A DNA stretch of 64,000 bases from Herbaspirillum sp. DW155. GTDB taxonomy: Bacteria; Pseudomonadota; Gammaproteobacteria; Burkholderiales; Burkholderiaceae_D. This document shows, piece after piece, positions 26,473-35,508 of the stretch. The number at the start of each line of letters is the position of its first letter. The first letter of the stretch is position 1. Made by a program: the position numbers and the translations under genes. The DNA is taken from assembly GCF_037076565.1 (NCBI RefSeq), contig NZ_AP029028.1:4030001-4094000 (forward strand), in the 5' to 3' direction. The notes under the pieces are model-generated. The model saw only the letters and a list, made by a program, of their open reading frames with translations. It searched no databases and was not told the origin of the DNA.

Positions 26473-27882
26473 ATGAATCCCTCCTCTCTTGTGACCACCA
26501 GCTACATCGGTGCCATCGTCCTGTTCATCATGAGCCTGGGCGGCCTGTCCAACCCGGAAACCGCACGGCGCGGCAACGTCTACGGAATCATCGGCATGGC
26601 CGTGGCGATCCTGGCGACGATCTTCGGTCCGCACGTGACGATGCGCGGCCTGCCCTACCTGATCTGCGCCATCCTGGTCGGCGGCAGCATCGGACTGATC
26701 GCCGCCCGGCGCATCAAGATGACCCAGATGCCGGAACTGGTGGCGTTGATGCACAGCCTGGTGGGCCTGGCGGCCAGCCTGATCGGTTTCGTGTCCTACT
26801 TCAGCCATGCCGGTTCCGCCGCAGGCGCCGGCAGCATCATCCTGAAGGTGGAAATTTATATCGGCGTGCTGATCGGCGCGGTCACCTTCTCCGGCTCGCT
26901 GATCGCCTTCGGCAAGCTGGCCGGCAAGATCGGCGGCAAGCCCCTGATGCTGCCCGCACGTCACTGGCTCAACCTGGCCTGTCTGCTGCTGATGATCTGG
27001 CTGGCGGTCGACTTCGTGGGCGCGGCCAGTACCGCACAAGGACTGCTTCCCTTGCTCATCATGACGGGACTGGCCCTGCTCTTTGGCATCCACATGGTGA
27101 TGGCCATCGGGGGCGCCGACATGCCGGTGGTGGTGTCGATGCTCAACTCCTATTCCGGCTGGGCCGCGACGGCGACCGGCTTCATCCTCTCCAACGACCT
27201 GCTCATCGTGACCGGCGCGCTGGTGGGGTCGTCCGGGGCCATCCTCTCCTCGATCATGTGCAAGGCCATGAACCGCAACTTCCTGAGCGTGATTGCCGGT
27301 GGCTTCGGCACCGGTGGTGCGGCGCTCAAGGGCGCTCAGGCGGCCATCGCCGGCGAGGTCACCGCCATCAGCGCCGAGGACACGGCGGCCATGCTCAAAG
27401 AAGCCAGGAGCGTCATCATCGTGCCGGGCTACGGCATGGCGGTGGCCCAGGCCCAGCACACCGTGTGGGAAATCACGGCATGGCTGCGCGAACGCGGTGT
27501 CCAGGTGCGCTTCGGCATCCACCCGGTCGCCGGCCGCATGCCTGGTCACATGAACGTGCTGCTGGCCGAGGCCAAGGTGCCCTACGACATCGTGATGGAA
27601 ATGGATGAGATCAACCACGACTTCCCGGAGACCGACGTGGCCATCGTGATCGGCGCCAACGATATCGTCAATCCGGCCGCCGAAGACGATCCCGCCAGCC
27701 CCATCGCCGGCATGCCGGTGCTGCAGGTCTGGAAAGCCAGGTGCGCCATCGTCATGAAGCGCTCGATGGCTTCGGGCTATGCCGGTGTGGACAATCCGCT
27801 GTTCTACCGGGACAACACGCGGATGCTGTTTGGCGATGCCAAGAAGATGCTCGATGAGGTGTTGCTTGCGCTGAAGGGCTGA
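26473..27882 (+). CDS. pntB: NAD(P) transhydrogenase beta subunit
   Basis: 469 residues from ATG 26473, two bases after the pntA stop. About nine membrane helices at the N-terminus ([20 protein letters not shown] first) are followed by the NADP-binding domain III with [35 protein letters not shown] and [16 protein letters not shown]. It completes the proton-pumping transhydrogenase. The terminator at 27904 closes the four-gene run adh-aldh-pntA-pntB; placing PntAB here suggests conversion of NADH from alcohol oxidation to NADPH. Confidence 0.97.
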   Translation: MNPSSLVTTSYIGAIVLFIMSLGGLSNPETARRGNVYGIIGMAVAILATIFGPHVTMRGLPYLICAILVGGSIGLIAARRIKMTQMPELVALMHSLVGLAASLIGFVSYFSHAGSAAGAGSIILKVEIYIGVLIGAVTFSGSLIAFGKLAGKIGGKPLMLPARHWLNLACLLLMIWLAVDFVGAASTAQGLLPLLIMTGLALLFGIHMVMAIGGADMPVVVSMLNSYSGWAATATGFILSNDLLIVTGALVGSSGAILSSIMCKAMNRNFLSVIAGGFGTGGAALKGAQAAIAGEVTAISAEDTAAMLKEARSVIIVPGYGMAVAQAQHTVWEITAWLRERGVQVRFGIHPVAGRMPGHMNVLLAEAKVPYDIVMEMDEINHDFPETDVAIVIGANDIVNPAAEDDPASPIAGMPVLQVWKARCAIVMKRSMASGYAGVDNPLFYRDNTRMLFGDAKKMLDEVLLALKG

Positions 27883-27903
27883 TTCATCCGCTCTGCGCGC
27901 AAG

Positions 27904-27956
27904 CACTGCCCACAAAAAAACCGACCTGCATGGGTCGGTTTTTTTTGTGGGCAGTG
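27904..27956. terminator. Bidirectional terminator after pntB
   Basis: CACTGCCCAC-A7-CCGACC / GGTCGG-T8-GTGGGCAGTG. The T-run serves the rightward operon, and the complementary A-run serves leftward transcription of the small gene at 27974. Confidence 0.92.
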
Positions 27957-27973
27957 TGCTGGCAGAGATGGAC

Positions 27974-28096
27974 TCAGGCAGCCTGCTTGGCTTCCAGCAT
28001 CGATTCTTCCAGGGCGATCAGGGATTCGATCGCGGCGATCAGCATGCCGATGCGGTGACGACGGTAGATCAGGCGTTTTCTTGCACGATTGTTCAT
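27974..28096 (-). CDS. 40-residue small protein, unknown function
   Basis: A 41-codon frame (MNNRARKRLIYRRHRIGML, ending EEALEAK-like acidic helix ...MLEAKQAA). GGAG stands six bases before the ATG and a strong terminator follows the stop, so it is a well-formed transcription unit. The first half is very basic and the second half is an amphipathic helix. No family known to me. Its 5' region lies beyond 28100 next to the converging end of the redox gene. Confidence 0.55.
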   Translation of the reverse strand: MNNRARKRLIYRRHRIGMLIAAIESLIALEESMLEAKQAA

Positions 28097-28234
28097 GGTT
28101 TCTCCAGCAGCCGGCGCTGGGCCGGCGAGTTGACGGGTTGAACCGCCGTGAACGCGCCTGAAGCTTCATACGGCCTCCAGGCGGGTGTCCAACGGCCGAG
28201 GCCCGACATTATAGCCGACCGGCGCGCCACGACC

Positions 28235-29614
28235 TCACGCCACGCAAGCCCGGCGATACCGTTGGCTGTAGAGCCGGGTGGCCTCCAGGCCGGGCACGAT
28301 GTGGTGGCGGCCCGGTGCCAGGTCGGCCACCAGGGCATCCAGATCCACCTCGCGCAAGGCGACCGCCGGCACGGCGGGAGCTTCGGCAGCGGCGTTTTCA
28401 CGGCCTCGGGCCAAGGCGCGGAAAGTCGGCTGGCGACGGCCATCGCTCCAGCCCTCTTCGATCCATTCGCGGATGACCTGCTTTTCGTAACCGTCGAAGA
28501 CCCCGAACATCTGGCCCCCGGCCGCATCGATCAGGCGCCAGAAGCGGCTCTGGCTGGCCTCCTTGCCGCGTGTGATCCAGTTGGCCTTTTGCATCTCCTC
28601 CAGGAAGCGCGCCATGCCCTCGGGCTGTTCCAGCCACTGGTTGACGGTCTTGCCGCCGATGCGGCAATAGTCCGAATGCATCATGCGGCCGAACGGAGCC
28701 TTGCTGGTCAGCACCTGCACCACTTCGTCCTGCAGCGAGAACGACCGGATCACGCCCAACGTGCTGGCACCCAGTTCATTGAGCAGATAGCCGCGCCTGA
28801 CGCCCTCCATGAAAGCTGGCGTATCAGACGCCTGTGCCGCGGCCTGCGCAACCGCTTCGGCGGCCTTGCGTGCATGACCGCTGGCAGCGTTGTCGATGGT
28901 CACGTGCAGGGTGAAGTAATAGGGATCGATGCCCAGTTCATTGAGTTCGTAGGCGGTGATGAGAAGATGCAACGGCAATTGTTCGTAGCCGAGGTTGAAG
29001 CCGAACACCTCGGCCGCGAACTGCTCGCCGTGATGCGCCAGGCCCAGCTGGATGGCGCCCTGGACATAATGCTCATCAGACAGCGCAGGGCCGTGCTCGC
29101 AGCCGTGGGCGGCCAGCAGGCTGCGGTAGAGGGTCACGTGATTCATGGCGGCATCGCCATCGCCCAGCTCTTCCAGATAAGTGAGGATCAAGGGGCGGTA
29201 GAGCGGATCGCGCCAGCGCTTGACCGCACTGTAAAGCCAGGCGCCATCGACCATTTTGGTGGGCGCGACGCGGCGCAGGAAATTGAGGGCATGGGCCTTG
29301 CCGCTGAAGTAGCGGCGTGGCGCGCCTTGCTGGCGCTCCTTCAGGTAGCTTTCGTAAGCGCGGGCGACTTCGCCGGTGCGCCCCTCCATCCATCCGGCCA
29401 GCGCAGCAGGATGGCCAGGCAGATCGCAGGGCAGGCCGGCCGCCTGCTCCATCTGTTGCAGCAGGTAGTCCTGCCCCATCGCCAGGGCCGCCTCGTCGGG
29501 CACCGGCACGAACAGCTGCGCATACACGTGGGCAGCCTGCAAGCTGCCGGGCTGGTGGCGGTAGGCCTGGGCGGCCGAGCGGGCGGCCTGCATTTCCTCG
29601 ACGGTAGATCGCAT
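28235..29614 (-). CDS. Iron-containing redox enzyme / heme-oxygenase-like protein
   Basis: 459 residues from ATG 29614 (MRSTVEEMQ), with AGGA upstream. The central section has helices rich in His and Glu (NHVTLYRSLLAAHGCEHG, AELNELGIDPYYFTLHVTID, NAASGHARKAAEAV), the signature of the heme-oxygenase-like di-metal family (PF14518). Members include N-oxygenases and uncharacterised redox enzymes. The substrate is unknown and there is no biosynthetic cluster around it. Transcribed alone. Confidence 0.72.
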   Translation of the reverse strand: MRSTVEEMQAARSAAQAYRHQPGSLQAAHVYAQLFVPVPDEAALAMGQDYLLQQMEQAAGLPCDLPGHPAALAGWMEGRTGEVARAYESYLKERQQGAPRRYFSGKAHALNFLRRVAPTKMVDGAWLYSAVKRWRDPLYRPLILTYLEELGDGDAAMNHVTLYRSLLAAHGCEHGPALSDEHYVQGAIQLGLAHHGEQFAAEVFGFNLGYEQLPLHLLITAYELNELGIDPYYFTLHVTIDNAASGHARKAAEAVAQAAAQASDTPAFMEGVRRGYLLNELGASTLGVIRSFSLQDEVVQVLTSKAPFGRMMHSDYCRIGGKTVNQWLEQPEGMARFLEEMQKANWITRGKEASQSRFWRLIDAAGGQMFGVFDGYEKQVIREWIEEGWSDGRRQPTFRALARGRENAAAEAPAVPAVALREVDLDALVADLAPGRHHIVPGLEATRLYSQRYRRACVA

Positions 29615-29785
29615 ACATCCTCGCGCATAGTCAGATGCTTGCAGCATGCGATGCGCGGCACGGCAGCGCTATCAGCGGGCGGCCAGCATTGGTGTCGGAG
29701 AAAGCCCGGCGCGCGGTAGGACGTTGCAGCACGGGGGGCCGGCCAGCCATTGTCTTGGCGGTTTTTATGTCCGATAATCGCGGCC

Positions 29786-30034
29786 ATGAACGATACCGCA
29801 CAACGCCCCGCCCTCCCCGATCGCCTCAGCATCGATCCCCGCAGCCCGCATTACGATGCGGCCATTTTCGAGCACGACATCGGCATCAAGCTCAACGACA
29901 AGGAATTCAACAACGTCAGCGAGTACTGCATCAGCGAAGGCTGGATCAAGGTTCCCGCCGGCCGCGCACTGGACCGCAAGGGCCAGCCCATGCTGACCAA
30001 GCTGAAGGGGCGGGTCGAGCCTTTCTATCGTTGA
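29786..30034 (+). CDS. DUF3297 family protein
   Basis: 82 residues from ATG 29786. The sequence (ALPDRLSIDPRSPHYDAAIF, then GIKLNDKEFNNVSEYCISEG, then MLTKLKGRVEPFYR) matches the short DUF3297 proteins found across Proteobacteria. No signal or membrane segment, so cytosolic. Function is not known. It is monocistronic with a strong terminator downstream. The open frame upstream of 29786 is not supported by a ribosome binding site. Confidence 0.85.
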   Translation: MNDTAQRPALPDRLSIDPRSPHYDAAIFEHDIGIKLNDKEFNNVSEYCISEGWIKVPAGRALDRKGQPMLTKLKGRVEPFYR

Positions 30035-30077
30035 GGGCCTGCATCGGTTACTGAACCCATTTCCTTTTCCGGATACA

Positions 30078-30117
30078 AGAAGGCCCGCAGCAATGCTGCG
30101 GGCCTTCTGTTTTTTTG
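30078..30117 (+). terminator. Terminator after the DUF3297 gene
   Basis: AGAAGGCCCGCAGC and GCTGCGGGCCTTCT form a near-perfect stem followed by GTTTTTTT. Confidence 0.9.
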
Positions 30118-30137
30118 GATGACGCGGCTACGTCGGC

Positions 30138-32078
30138 TTACCCCTCCAACGCCGCCCGTCCGACCCGGAACACGGCCACTGCCTGCACCAGTTCGCGCGC
30201 CTGGCCGGACAGACTGATGGCCGCCGCGGCACTTTCTTCCACCAGCGCCGCATTCTGCTGCGTGGTGCTATCCATCTGCGCCACCGCCTGCCCGACCTGG
30301 GCGATGCCGGTATTCTGCTCGGCCGTGGCGGCGTTGATGGAGACCATGATGTCGCTGACGCGGCGAATCGAATTGACCACCTCTTCCATGGTCTTGCCGG
30401 CCTGGTCCGCCAGTTGCGTACCCTGACCCACCTGATCGACGCTGGCGGTAATCAGTTCCTTGATCTCGCGCGCGGCCGTGGCCGAACGCTGGGCCAGGCT
30501 GCGCACCTCGGTGGCCACCACCGCAAAGCCACGTCCCTGCTCGCCGGCACGGGCCGCTTCTACCGCCGCATTGAGCGCCAGGATGTTGGTCTGGAAGGCG
30601 ATGCCATCGATCACGCCGATGATGTCGCTGATACGGTCCGAGCTGGCGTGGATGCCTTGCATGGTCTGCACCACCTGCTGCACCACCGTGCCCCCCTGGC
30701 TGGCCACATCGGCGGCATCGCGCGCCAGCTGGCCGGCCTGGCGTGCGCTATCGGCATTCTGCTGTACGGTCGAACCCAGTTCTTCCATCGACGCAGCGGT
30801 CTGCTGCAAGGCGCTGGCCTGCTCTTCGGTGCGCTTGCTCAGGTCCGCATTGCCCTGGGCAATCTGGGCGCTGGCCGTGGCCACGCTTTCGGAATTGCTG
30901 CGCACGCTGCCGACCACCTTGCTCAGTTGTGCCGTCATGGCCTGCATGGCCTGCAGCAGGCGCGCCACTTCATCGCTGCCCCTGACCTCCACATGCTGGG
31001 TCAGGTCGCCCGCCGAGACGGCTTCGGTCAGGCGCACTGCCTCACCGATGGCGCTCGTGGTGGCACGGGTGATGGCCACCATCACCCACAGCGCGGCCAG
31101 TGCCAGCGCCGCCAGCGACACGCACAGCAGGATCAGCTCATTGCGCAGACGCGGGATCTTGGCCTGCAACTCACCGCGCATCATGTCAAAGGACGCGTTG
31201 ACCAGAGTGAATTGCGTATCGATGATGCGCGTCATCGTGCTCACCCACTGGGGGGCCGGCATGGTGAGCTGGTCGGCGCGCACGATGGCGCTGTCGGCCA
31301 TTTTGAAGGCTTCGTCAGCGGCCGCGACGGCCGCCGTGCGCGCACTCTCCACCTCAGTCGGCAGAGCCTGACGGCCGGCCGCCAGGGCCAGCGAACGACG
31401 CGCACTTTCATAGCTGCGGCGGGCGCGGTCGGAGAGGTTTTCCATGCGGGCGCGTTCTTCGGCATCGGCCTGACCGCGGCCCAGCATCACCGCGCCACGT
31501 GCACGGGCCTGACCCAATGCCTCGGTCAGTTGCGGCAGTTCGCTCATGACGGCACGCTGGATGTAGAACAGTGAGGCTTCCGCTTCCAGCGCCAGACCGG
31601 AACTGTTGGCGACGTCATCAATGAGATCCAGTTCGCGCTTGATCAGTGCGGCGTGCTGCAGGTTGCTCTGGGCACCGCTGATGGACTTGGCGGCGATGCT
31701 TTGCGCGAGCGCGCGCCAGTCGGCGGCAAGACCGTCCAGGGTGTCGTTGAGTGTCTTGTCCTTGAGCGGCAGCAGGCTGGTGCGCACGCGCTCAAAGGTG
31801 GCATCGACTTCCTTCTGGCGCTCCATGCGGGTGGCGGCAGCGCCGTCGCCATCGGCCAGATAGAGGGCCGAGAGGCCGCGATGCTGTTGCACCTGTTTGA
31901 GCAGCAACAGCAGTTCACGGGCGGGCTCGATGGCCAGACCTTCGCGCTGGGCAGTGACCAGCTCTTCGAGATTGGTGCGCACCAGCAGCGTGGTGGGCAC
32001 GATGAACAGCATGAAAGCGAGTGTCCCGATGAGGACGAACTTACGTGAGTAATTAAGATGATTGATCCAGGCGCGCAT
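30138..32078 (-). CDS. Methyl-accepting chemotaxis protein with NIT sensor domain
   Basis: 646 residues from ATG 32078 ([18 protein letters not shown]). The periplasmic region starts [19 protein letters not shown], the mark of the NIT domain that senses nitrate and nitrite in other proteins. Then a second membrane segment ([20 protein letters not shown]), HAMP and the signalling hairpin with [20 protein letters not shown]. The open frame extends to 32183 but has no ribosome binding site there. Ligand is inferred from the domain only. No CheR-binding tail. Confidence 0.9.
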   Translation of the reverse strand: MRAWINHLNYSRKFVLIGTLAFMLFIVPTTLLVRTNLEELVTAQREGLAIEPARELLLLLKQVQQHRGLSALYLADGDGAAATRMERQKEVDATFERVRTSLLPLKDKTLNDTLDGLAADWRALAQSIAAKSISGAQSNLQHAALIKRELDLIDDVANSSGLALEAEASLFYIQRAVMSELPQLTEALGQARARGAVMLGRGQADAEERARMENLSDRARRSYESARRSLALAAGRQALPTEVESARTAAVAAADEAFKMADSAIVRADQLTMPAPQWVSTMTRIIDTQFTLVNASFDMMRGELQAKIPRLRNELILLCVSLAALALAALWVMVAITRATTSAIGEAVRLTEAVSAGDLTQHVEVRGSDEVARLLQAMQAMTAQLSKVVGSVRSNSESVATASAQIAQGNADLSKRTEEQASALQQTAASMEELGSTVQQNADSARQAGQLARDAADVASQGGTVVQQVVQTMQGIHASSDRISDIIGVIDGIAFQTNILALNAAVEAARAGEQGRGFAVVATEVRSLAQRSATAAREIKELITASVDQVGQGTQLADQAGKTMEEVVNSIRRVSDIMVSINAATAEQNTGIAQVGQAVAQMDSTTQQNAALVEESAAAAISLSGQARELVQAVAVFRVGRAALEG

Positions 32079-32448
32079 GAGGTTATTGGTGTTGATGTGG
32101 AGGATAGGGCCGTCGTTGGCCGCTTGCGCTGCTGCGCGAGACGCTCCGTTGCGCCGAAAGCCCGCTAGTCGGGGCTTTTGCATTTGGGAAATTCTAATGA
32201 AATTCGCGGTCCCGACAAATTGAATTTTTGGTTCGGTGAGTTTTCGTTGTTGAATGTCGACTTTCTCATCTCACCGCGTAACTCGTGGTTAACACGAGTC
32301 AAGGCTAGACCAAGGCTGATCTGGCAGAGTTCCTCAAGCCAAGAAATAGAGACCATCCACGCGCTAAGTCTCACCAGACCTCACGCATACTCACCACACA
32401 TCACCAGCTATCCGGGAAAGGGAAAAGCCATCCTGAGAATGCGCGCCG
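32079..32448. other. Gene-free stretch upstream of the NIT chemoreceptor
   Basis: 370 bp. A hairpin AAGCCC/GGGCTT lies near 32158-32178. The rest (32184-32448) is AT-richer and has no good frame. It must include the receptor promoter and the end of the solute-binding gene. Confidence 0.5.
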
Positions 32449-33258
32449 TTACCTGGCGCGGCCGCTTTCCTCCGGGCCCACCGCATCGATGCGCAGGTCA
32501 GTTTCGAAACTTTGCAGCACGGCGCGCAGTTCGCCGCGCTTTTGCATCGCCTCCAGCTGCGCGTTGATCCGCGGCAGCAGTTTCACGCAGGGATTGGCGC
32601 GGCTCATGGCGATGTAGTTGTCGGTCTCGGTGACGAAGGGACGCAGCGGGACGAAGCGATCGGCCTGCCCTGACTGGTTCAGGTAGATCACGCCGTTGTA
32701 GTAACCGGTAATGAGGTAATCGATACGGCCCGAATCAAGCTTGCTGAAATTCATGTAAAACTTTTGCGCCGTCTCGATGGTGAGATGGTCGCGCATGAAT
32801 TCATCGAAGCCGCCACCGAACTGGTTGCCCACCGTAATGGCGCCGCGCTTGCCGATCAGGTCCTTCCACCCGGCATAAGCAAAGCGCTGGTCGCGTGCCA
32901 CGAAGACCGCAATCGGATTGGGAAACAAGGGCACCGAGGCAAAGGCCAGATATTGCTGGCGCTCCGGCGTGTTCTTGAGCGAGGCCACCATGGCCACTTC
33001 GCCGCTCTCGGCTTCCTTGAGCACGCGGCTGAACGGGCCGACATAGCGCACCTCATAGGCAATGTTGAGGGCGCTCAACGCGCGCGTGGCGATCTCGATA
33101 CTGGCGCCCGTGAGACGCTTGCCGTCATACCAGTGCAGGGGCGCGTAATCCGAATCGGCCGAGATGACGACCTTGCGGCAATCGGCCGCCCCAACGCCGA
33201 GCGGCGCGATCATCAACGCCAGCGCGGCAAGCCTGGCAGCGCAAGATGTGATGTGCAT
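32449..33258 (-). CDS. Periplasmic amino-acid-type solute-binding protein
   Basis: 269 residues with a signal peptide (MHITSCAARLAALALMIAPL, cleavage near GAADC). The fold is SBP_bac_3: RKVVISADSDYAPLHWYDG, ASIEIATRALSALNIAYEV, then LDSGRIDYLITGYYNGVIYL. No permease or ATPase genes are next to it, so it may be an orphan binding protein that feeds a distant transporter or a chemoreceptor such as its neighbour. GGGGGAACC stands before the ATG. Confidence 0.85.
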   Translation of the reverse strand: MHITSCAARLAALALMIAPLGVGAADCRKVVISADSDYAPLHWYDGKRLTGASIEIATRALSALNIAYEVRYVGPFSRVLKEAESGEVAMVASLKNTPERQQYLAFASVPLFPNPIAVFVARDQRFAYAGWKDLIGKRGAITVGNQFGGGFDEFMRDHLTIETAQKFYMNFSKLDSGRIDYLITGYYNGVIYLNQSGQADRFVPLRPFVTETDNYIAMSRANPCVKLLPRINAQLEAMQKRGELRAVLQSFETDLRIDAVGPEESGRAR

Positions 33259-34018
33259 GGTTCCCCCTTTTTGCTGGCTTCGTCAGCCATCCTGTGCAGG
33301 CAGCTGCGAGCAGATCATGTCGTCTTGAGGATAACCCGACGGGTGCCTACACCAAAATGCATTTCGCACCCTCCGGGACAGATACGCATTTTTTGCGACA
33401 GGTATGGCGCGCAAATCTGTTCCAGGTCAACACGCACTGACGTATTCGCCGCGTTCCATCGGTGCGGCCATCGACGCAGATGAAGCCGCACGATCACATC
33501 CTCACACAAACTCGTTCTTGCCACTGCCTGCGGGAGTGACGTGCGCCCCGTGTTCACGCAACGATACGTCTTGTAACGAAATGGGGCCGCCGTGTCAGCT
33601 TTCACACTGACGCCGGTTTCGCCTTGCACAGGTTTTTTCACTCGCAGCCGAGATGTTCCGGATGCCTTCACCGGCGCCCCTCGCGCATGGATGAGCTTTA
33701 CGCAACTCGGTTCTGCATCACTGCCATAAACCACGGGAGGACGGGCGTGCGCCCTTGGCGCCGCTGTCAGACACGCGCGAAAAATCCGACAAGAACATGC
33801 AGGCCTTTCCGACTGTCGCAGCGCTTTGCGCTTTTTAAGATGAAGCCAAGTTTTCAGGCATTGCAGGCATCCGCCATCTGTTTGCCTGCCTTGCGGAAAA
33901 CGAAGGCCAACCCCGCCGAGTGCGCAGATGCTTTTACCACTGACGCCACTGAAGTTCGGACGTTCCGACTGCATTCACGTCGCATCGAATGCACAACCCA
34001 GGATAAAGGAGAACAGCC
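33259..34018. other. 760-bp gene-free region
   Basis: Open frames here (for example 33315-33974 minus) have poor composition, many cysteines and no family match, so I treat the stretch as non-coding. AAAGGAGAA at 34004-34013 belongs to the next gene. No repeat or RNA gene recognised. Confidence 0.5.
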
Positions 34019-34342
34019 ATGACCAAGACCTTCCTCACCGCCACCGTGCTCGCCGCTACCACCTTCGCCGGCGGCGCCTATGCCCAGTCGTATGACCAGA
34101 GCAGCGGCGCCATGCAGGGCACACCGCAGCAGCAATATGATGCTGCGCCGTCGTCCTCTTCCTCGTCTTCGCAGTACTACAACTATCAGGGCGACCAGAC
34201 TAGCTCGCCGGCTGCCGTGCAGGAAAGCGGCCAGAACGGGCAGTACACCGACCCCAAGAGCTATGAGGTTCCCAACGGCCGTCCCAACAACTATGCGCGT
34301 GAACAGAAGGACGGCCCGCTGGGCACTTCTCCGGGTGCATAA
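34019..34342 (+). CDS. Small secreted Ser/Gln/Tyr-rich protein, unknown function
   Basis: 107 residues with a strong ribosome binding site. A signal peptide (MTKTFLTATVLAATTFAGGAYA) leads into a low-complexity mature chain (SYDQSSGAMQGTPQQQYD, a run of seven Ser, QYYNYQGDQTSS) that should be disordered, ending NYAREQKDGPLGTSPGA. Periplasmic or exported. Similar short proteins are common in Oxalobacteraceae but have no known role. Confidence 0.7.
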   Translation: MTKTFLTATVLAATTFAGGAYAQSYDQSSGAMQGTPQQQYDAAPSSSSSSSQYYNYQGDQTSSPAAVQESGQNGQYTDPKSYEVPNGRPNNYAREQKDGPLGTSPGA

Positions 34343-34492
34343 GGCTCGGCATAACTTTTCTCTCGCGTCGACCTCAGCGCTCCGGCCCCGGCCGGGGCGT
34401 TTTGTTTGCCTGCGTACCCGCTGGCCCGGCTTGCCGTAGAATCGCGCTTTTGCCGGTGCCTCTCCTTTGCGCCGGATGCACCTGATCCTGCG

Positions 34493-35398
34493 ATGAATCC
34501 TCAACTTCTCGGCCGGGGCATCGGCCTGTCCGTGCTGGCCTCTTCCCTGTTTGCTTTCCTTTCCGGGTACACCCGTCTGCTGGCGCCACTGGATGGTACG
34601 GACATCTTTTCCTGGCGCATCGTCATCACGCTGCTCTGCGTGCTGGGCCTGCTGGCCTGGCGCGGCGAGCTGCCGCGCCTGCGTGCGGCCATGGCCGAAC
34701 TGCTGGGCAGTCCGGCAAGCGTGCTGCTGCTCTTGCTGATGTCGGCCTTGCTGGGCTTGCAGCAGTGGATCTTCCTGTGGGGATCGGTCAATGGCCGGGC
34801 GCTGGAGATTTCGCTGGGCTATTTCATGCTGCCCTTGTCGATGGTGTTGGTAGGGCGTTTCTACTATGGCGAGAAGATGGACCTGCTGCAACGCCTGGCG
34901 GTGCTGTGCGCCTGCATCGGCGTGGCGCACGAGCTGTGGATGACGCGCGCCTTTTCCTGGCCGACGCTGACGGTGGCGCTGGGCTATCCCCCCTACTTCA
35001 TCCTGCGCCGGCGTATCCGCCTCGATTCCATGCTCATCTTCGCGGTGGAAATGATGGTGCTGGCCCTGCCTTCGCTGGTGGACCTGATATTGAGTCCCGC
35101 CTCGGTATCCATCTTGCACACGCCGGCCATGTGGTTGCTGCTGCCGGGCCTGGGGGTGCTCAGCATGATCGCCCTGACCAGCTACCTGCGCGCCGGCAAG
35201 CTGCTGCCCATGAGCCTGTTCGGTATCCTGGGCTATGTGGAACCGGTGCTGCTGGTGCTGGTGGCCATGGTGGTGCTGGGCGAGAGCCTGCACGTGGCGC
35301 AACTGGGCACCTACGTGCCGATCTGGCTGTCGGTACTGCTGACCGCAATGCACAGCATCAGGCTGATGCGCCAGCCGGCGCCTGAGCCCATGAATTGA
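34493..35398 (+). CDS. rarD: RarD-type DMT superfamily permease
   Basis: 301 residues from ATG 34493. Ten membrane helices are predicted by eye, with the RarD signature LLMSALLGLQQWIFLWGSVNG, then EISLGYFMLPLSMVLVGRFY and GYVEPVLLVLVAMVVLGE. RarD proteins are linked to chloramphenicol sensitivity but their natural substrate is uncertain. Single gene, followed 110 bp later by a diguanylate cyclase. Confidence 0.88.
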   Translation: MNPQLLGRGIGLSVLASSLFAFLSGYTRLLAPLDGTDIFSWRIVITLLCVLGLLAWRGELPRLRAAMAELLGSPASVLLLLLMSALLGLQQWIFLWGSVNGRALEISLGYFMLPLSMVLVGRFYYGEKMDLLQRLAVLCACIGVAHELWMTRAFSWPTLTVALGYPPYFILRRRIRLDSMLIFAVEMMVLALPSLVDLILSPASVSILHTPAMWLLLPGLGVLSMIALTSYLRAGKLLPMSLFGILGYVEPVLLVLVAMVVLGESLHVAQLGTYVPIWLSVLLTAMHSIRLMRQPAPEPMN

Positions 35399-35508
35399 GG
35401 GCTTTTTTGCGGACTGATCGGAGCCAGCAGAACCGGAGCTTCTCCTTATACTGATGCCATCGGTCAACCCTGGGGAGGGATCAGGCCGGCGGGAGGGGGA
35501 GATCACCT

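Noticed and set aside
33315..33974. A 219-codon minus-strand frame in an otherwise empty stretch
   Set aside because: No ribosome site, odd cysteine- and arginine-rich composition and no family match; treated as non-coding.
33854..35506. A 550-codon minus-strand frame rich in Gln, His and Arg
   Set aside because: It covers the small secreted protein and the RarD gene in antisense; composition is typical of a GC shadow.
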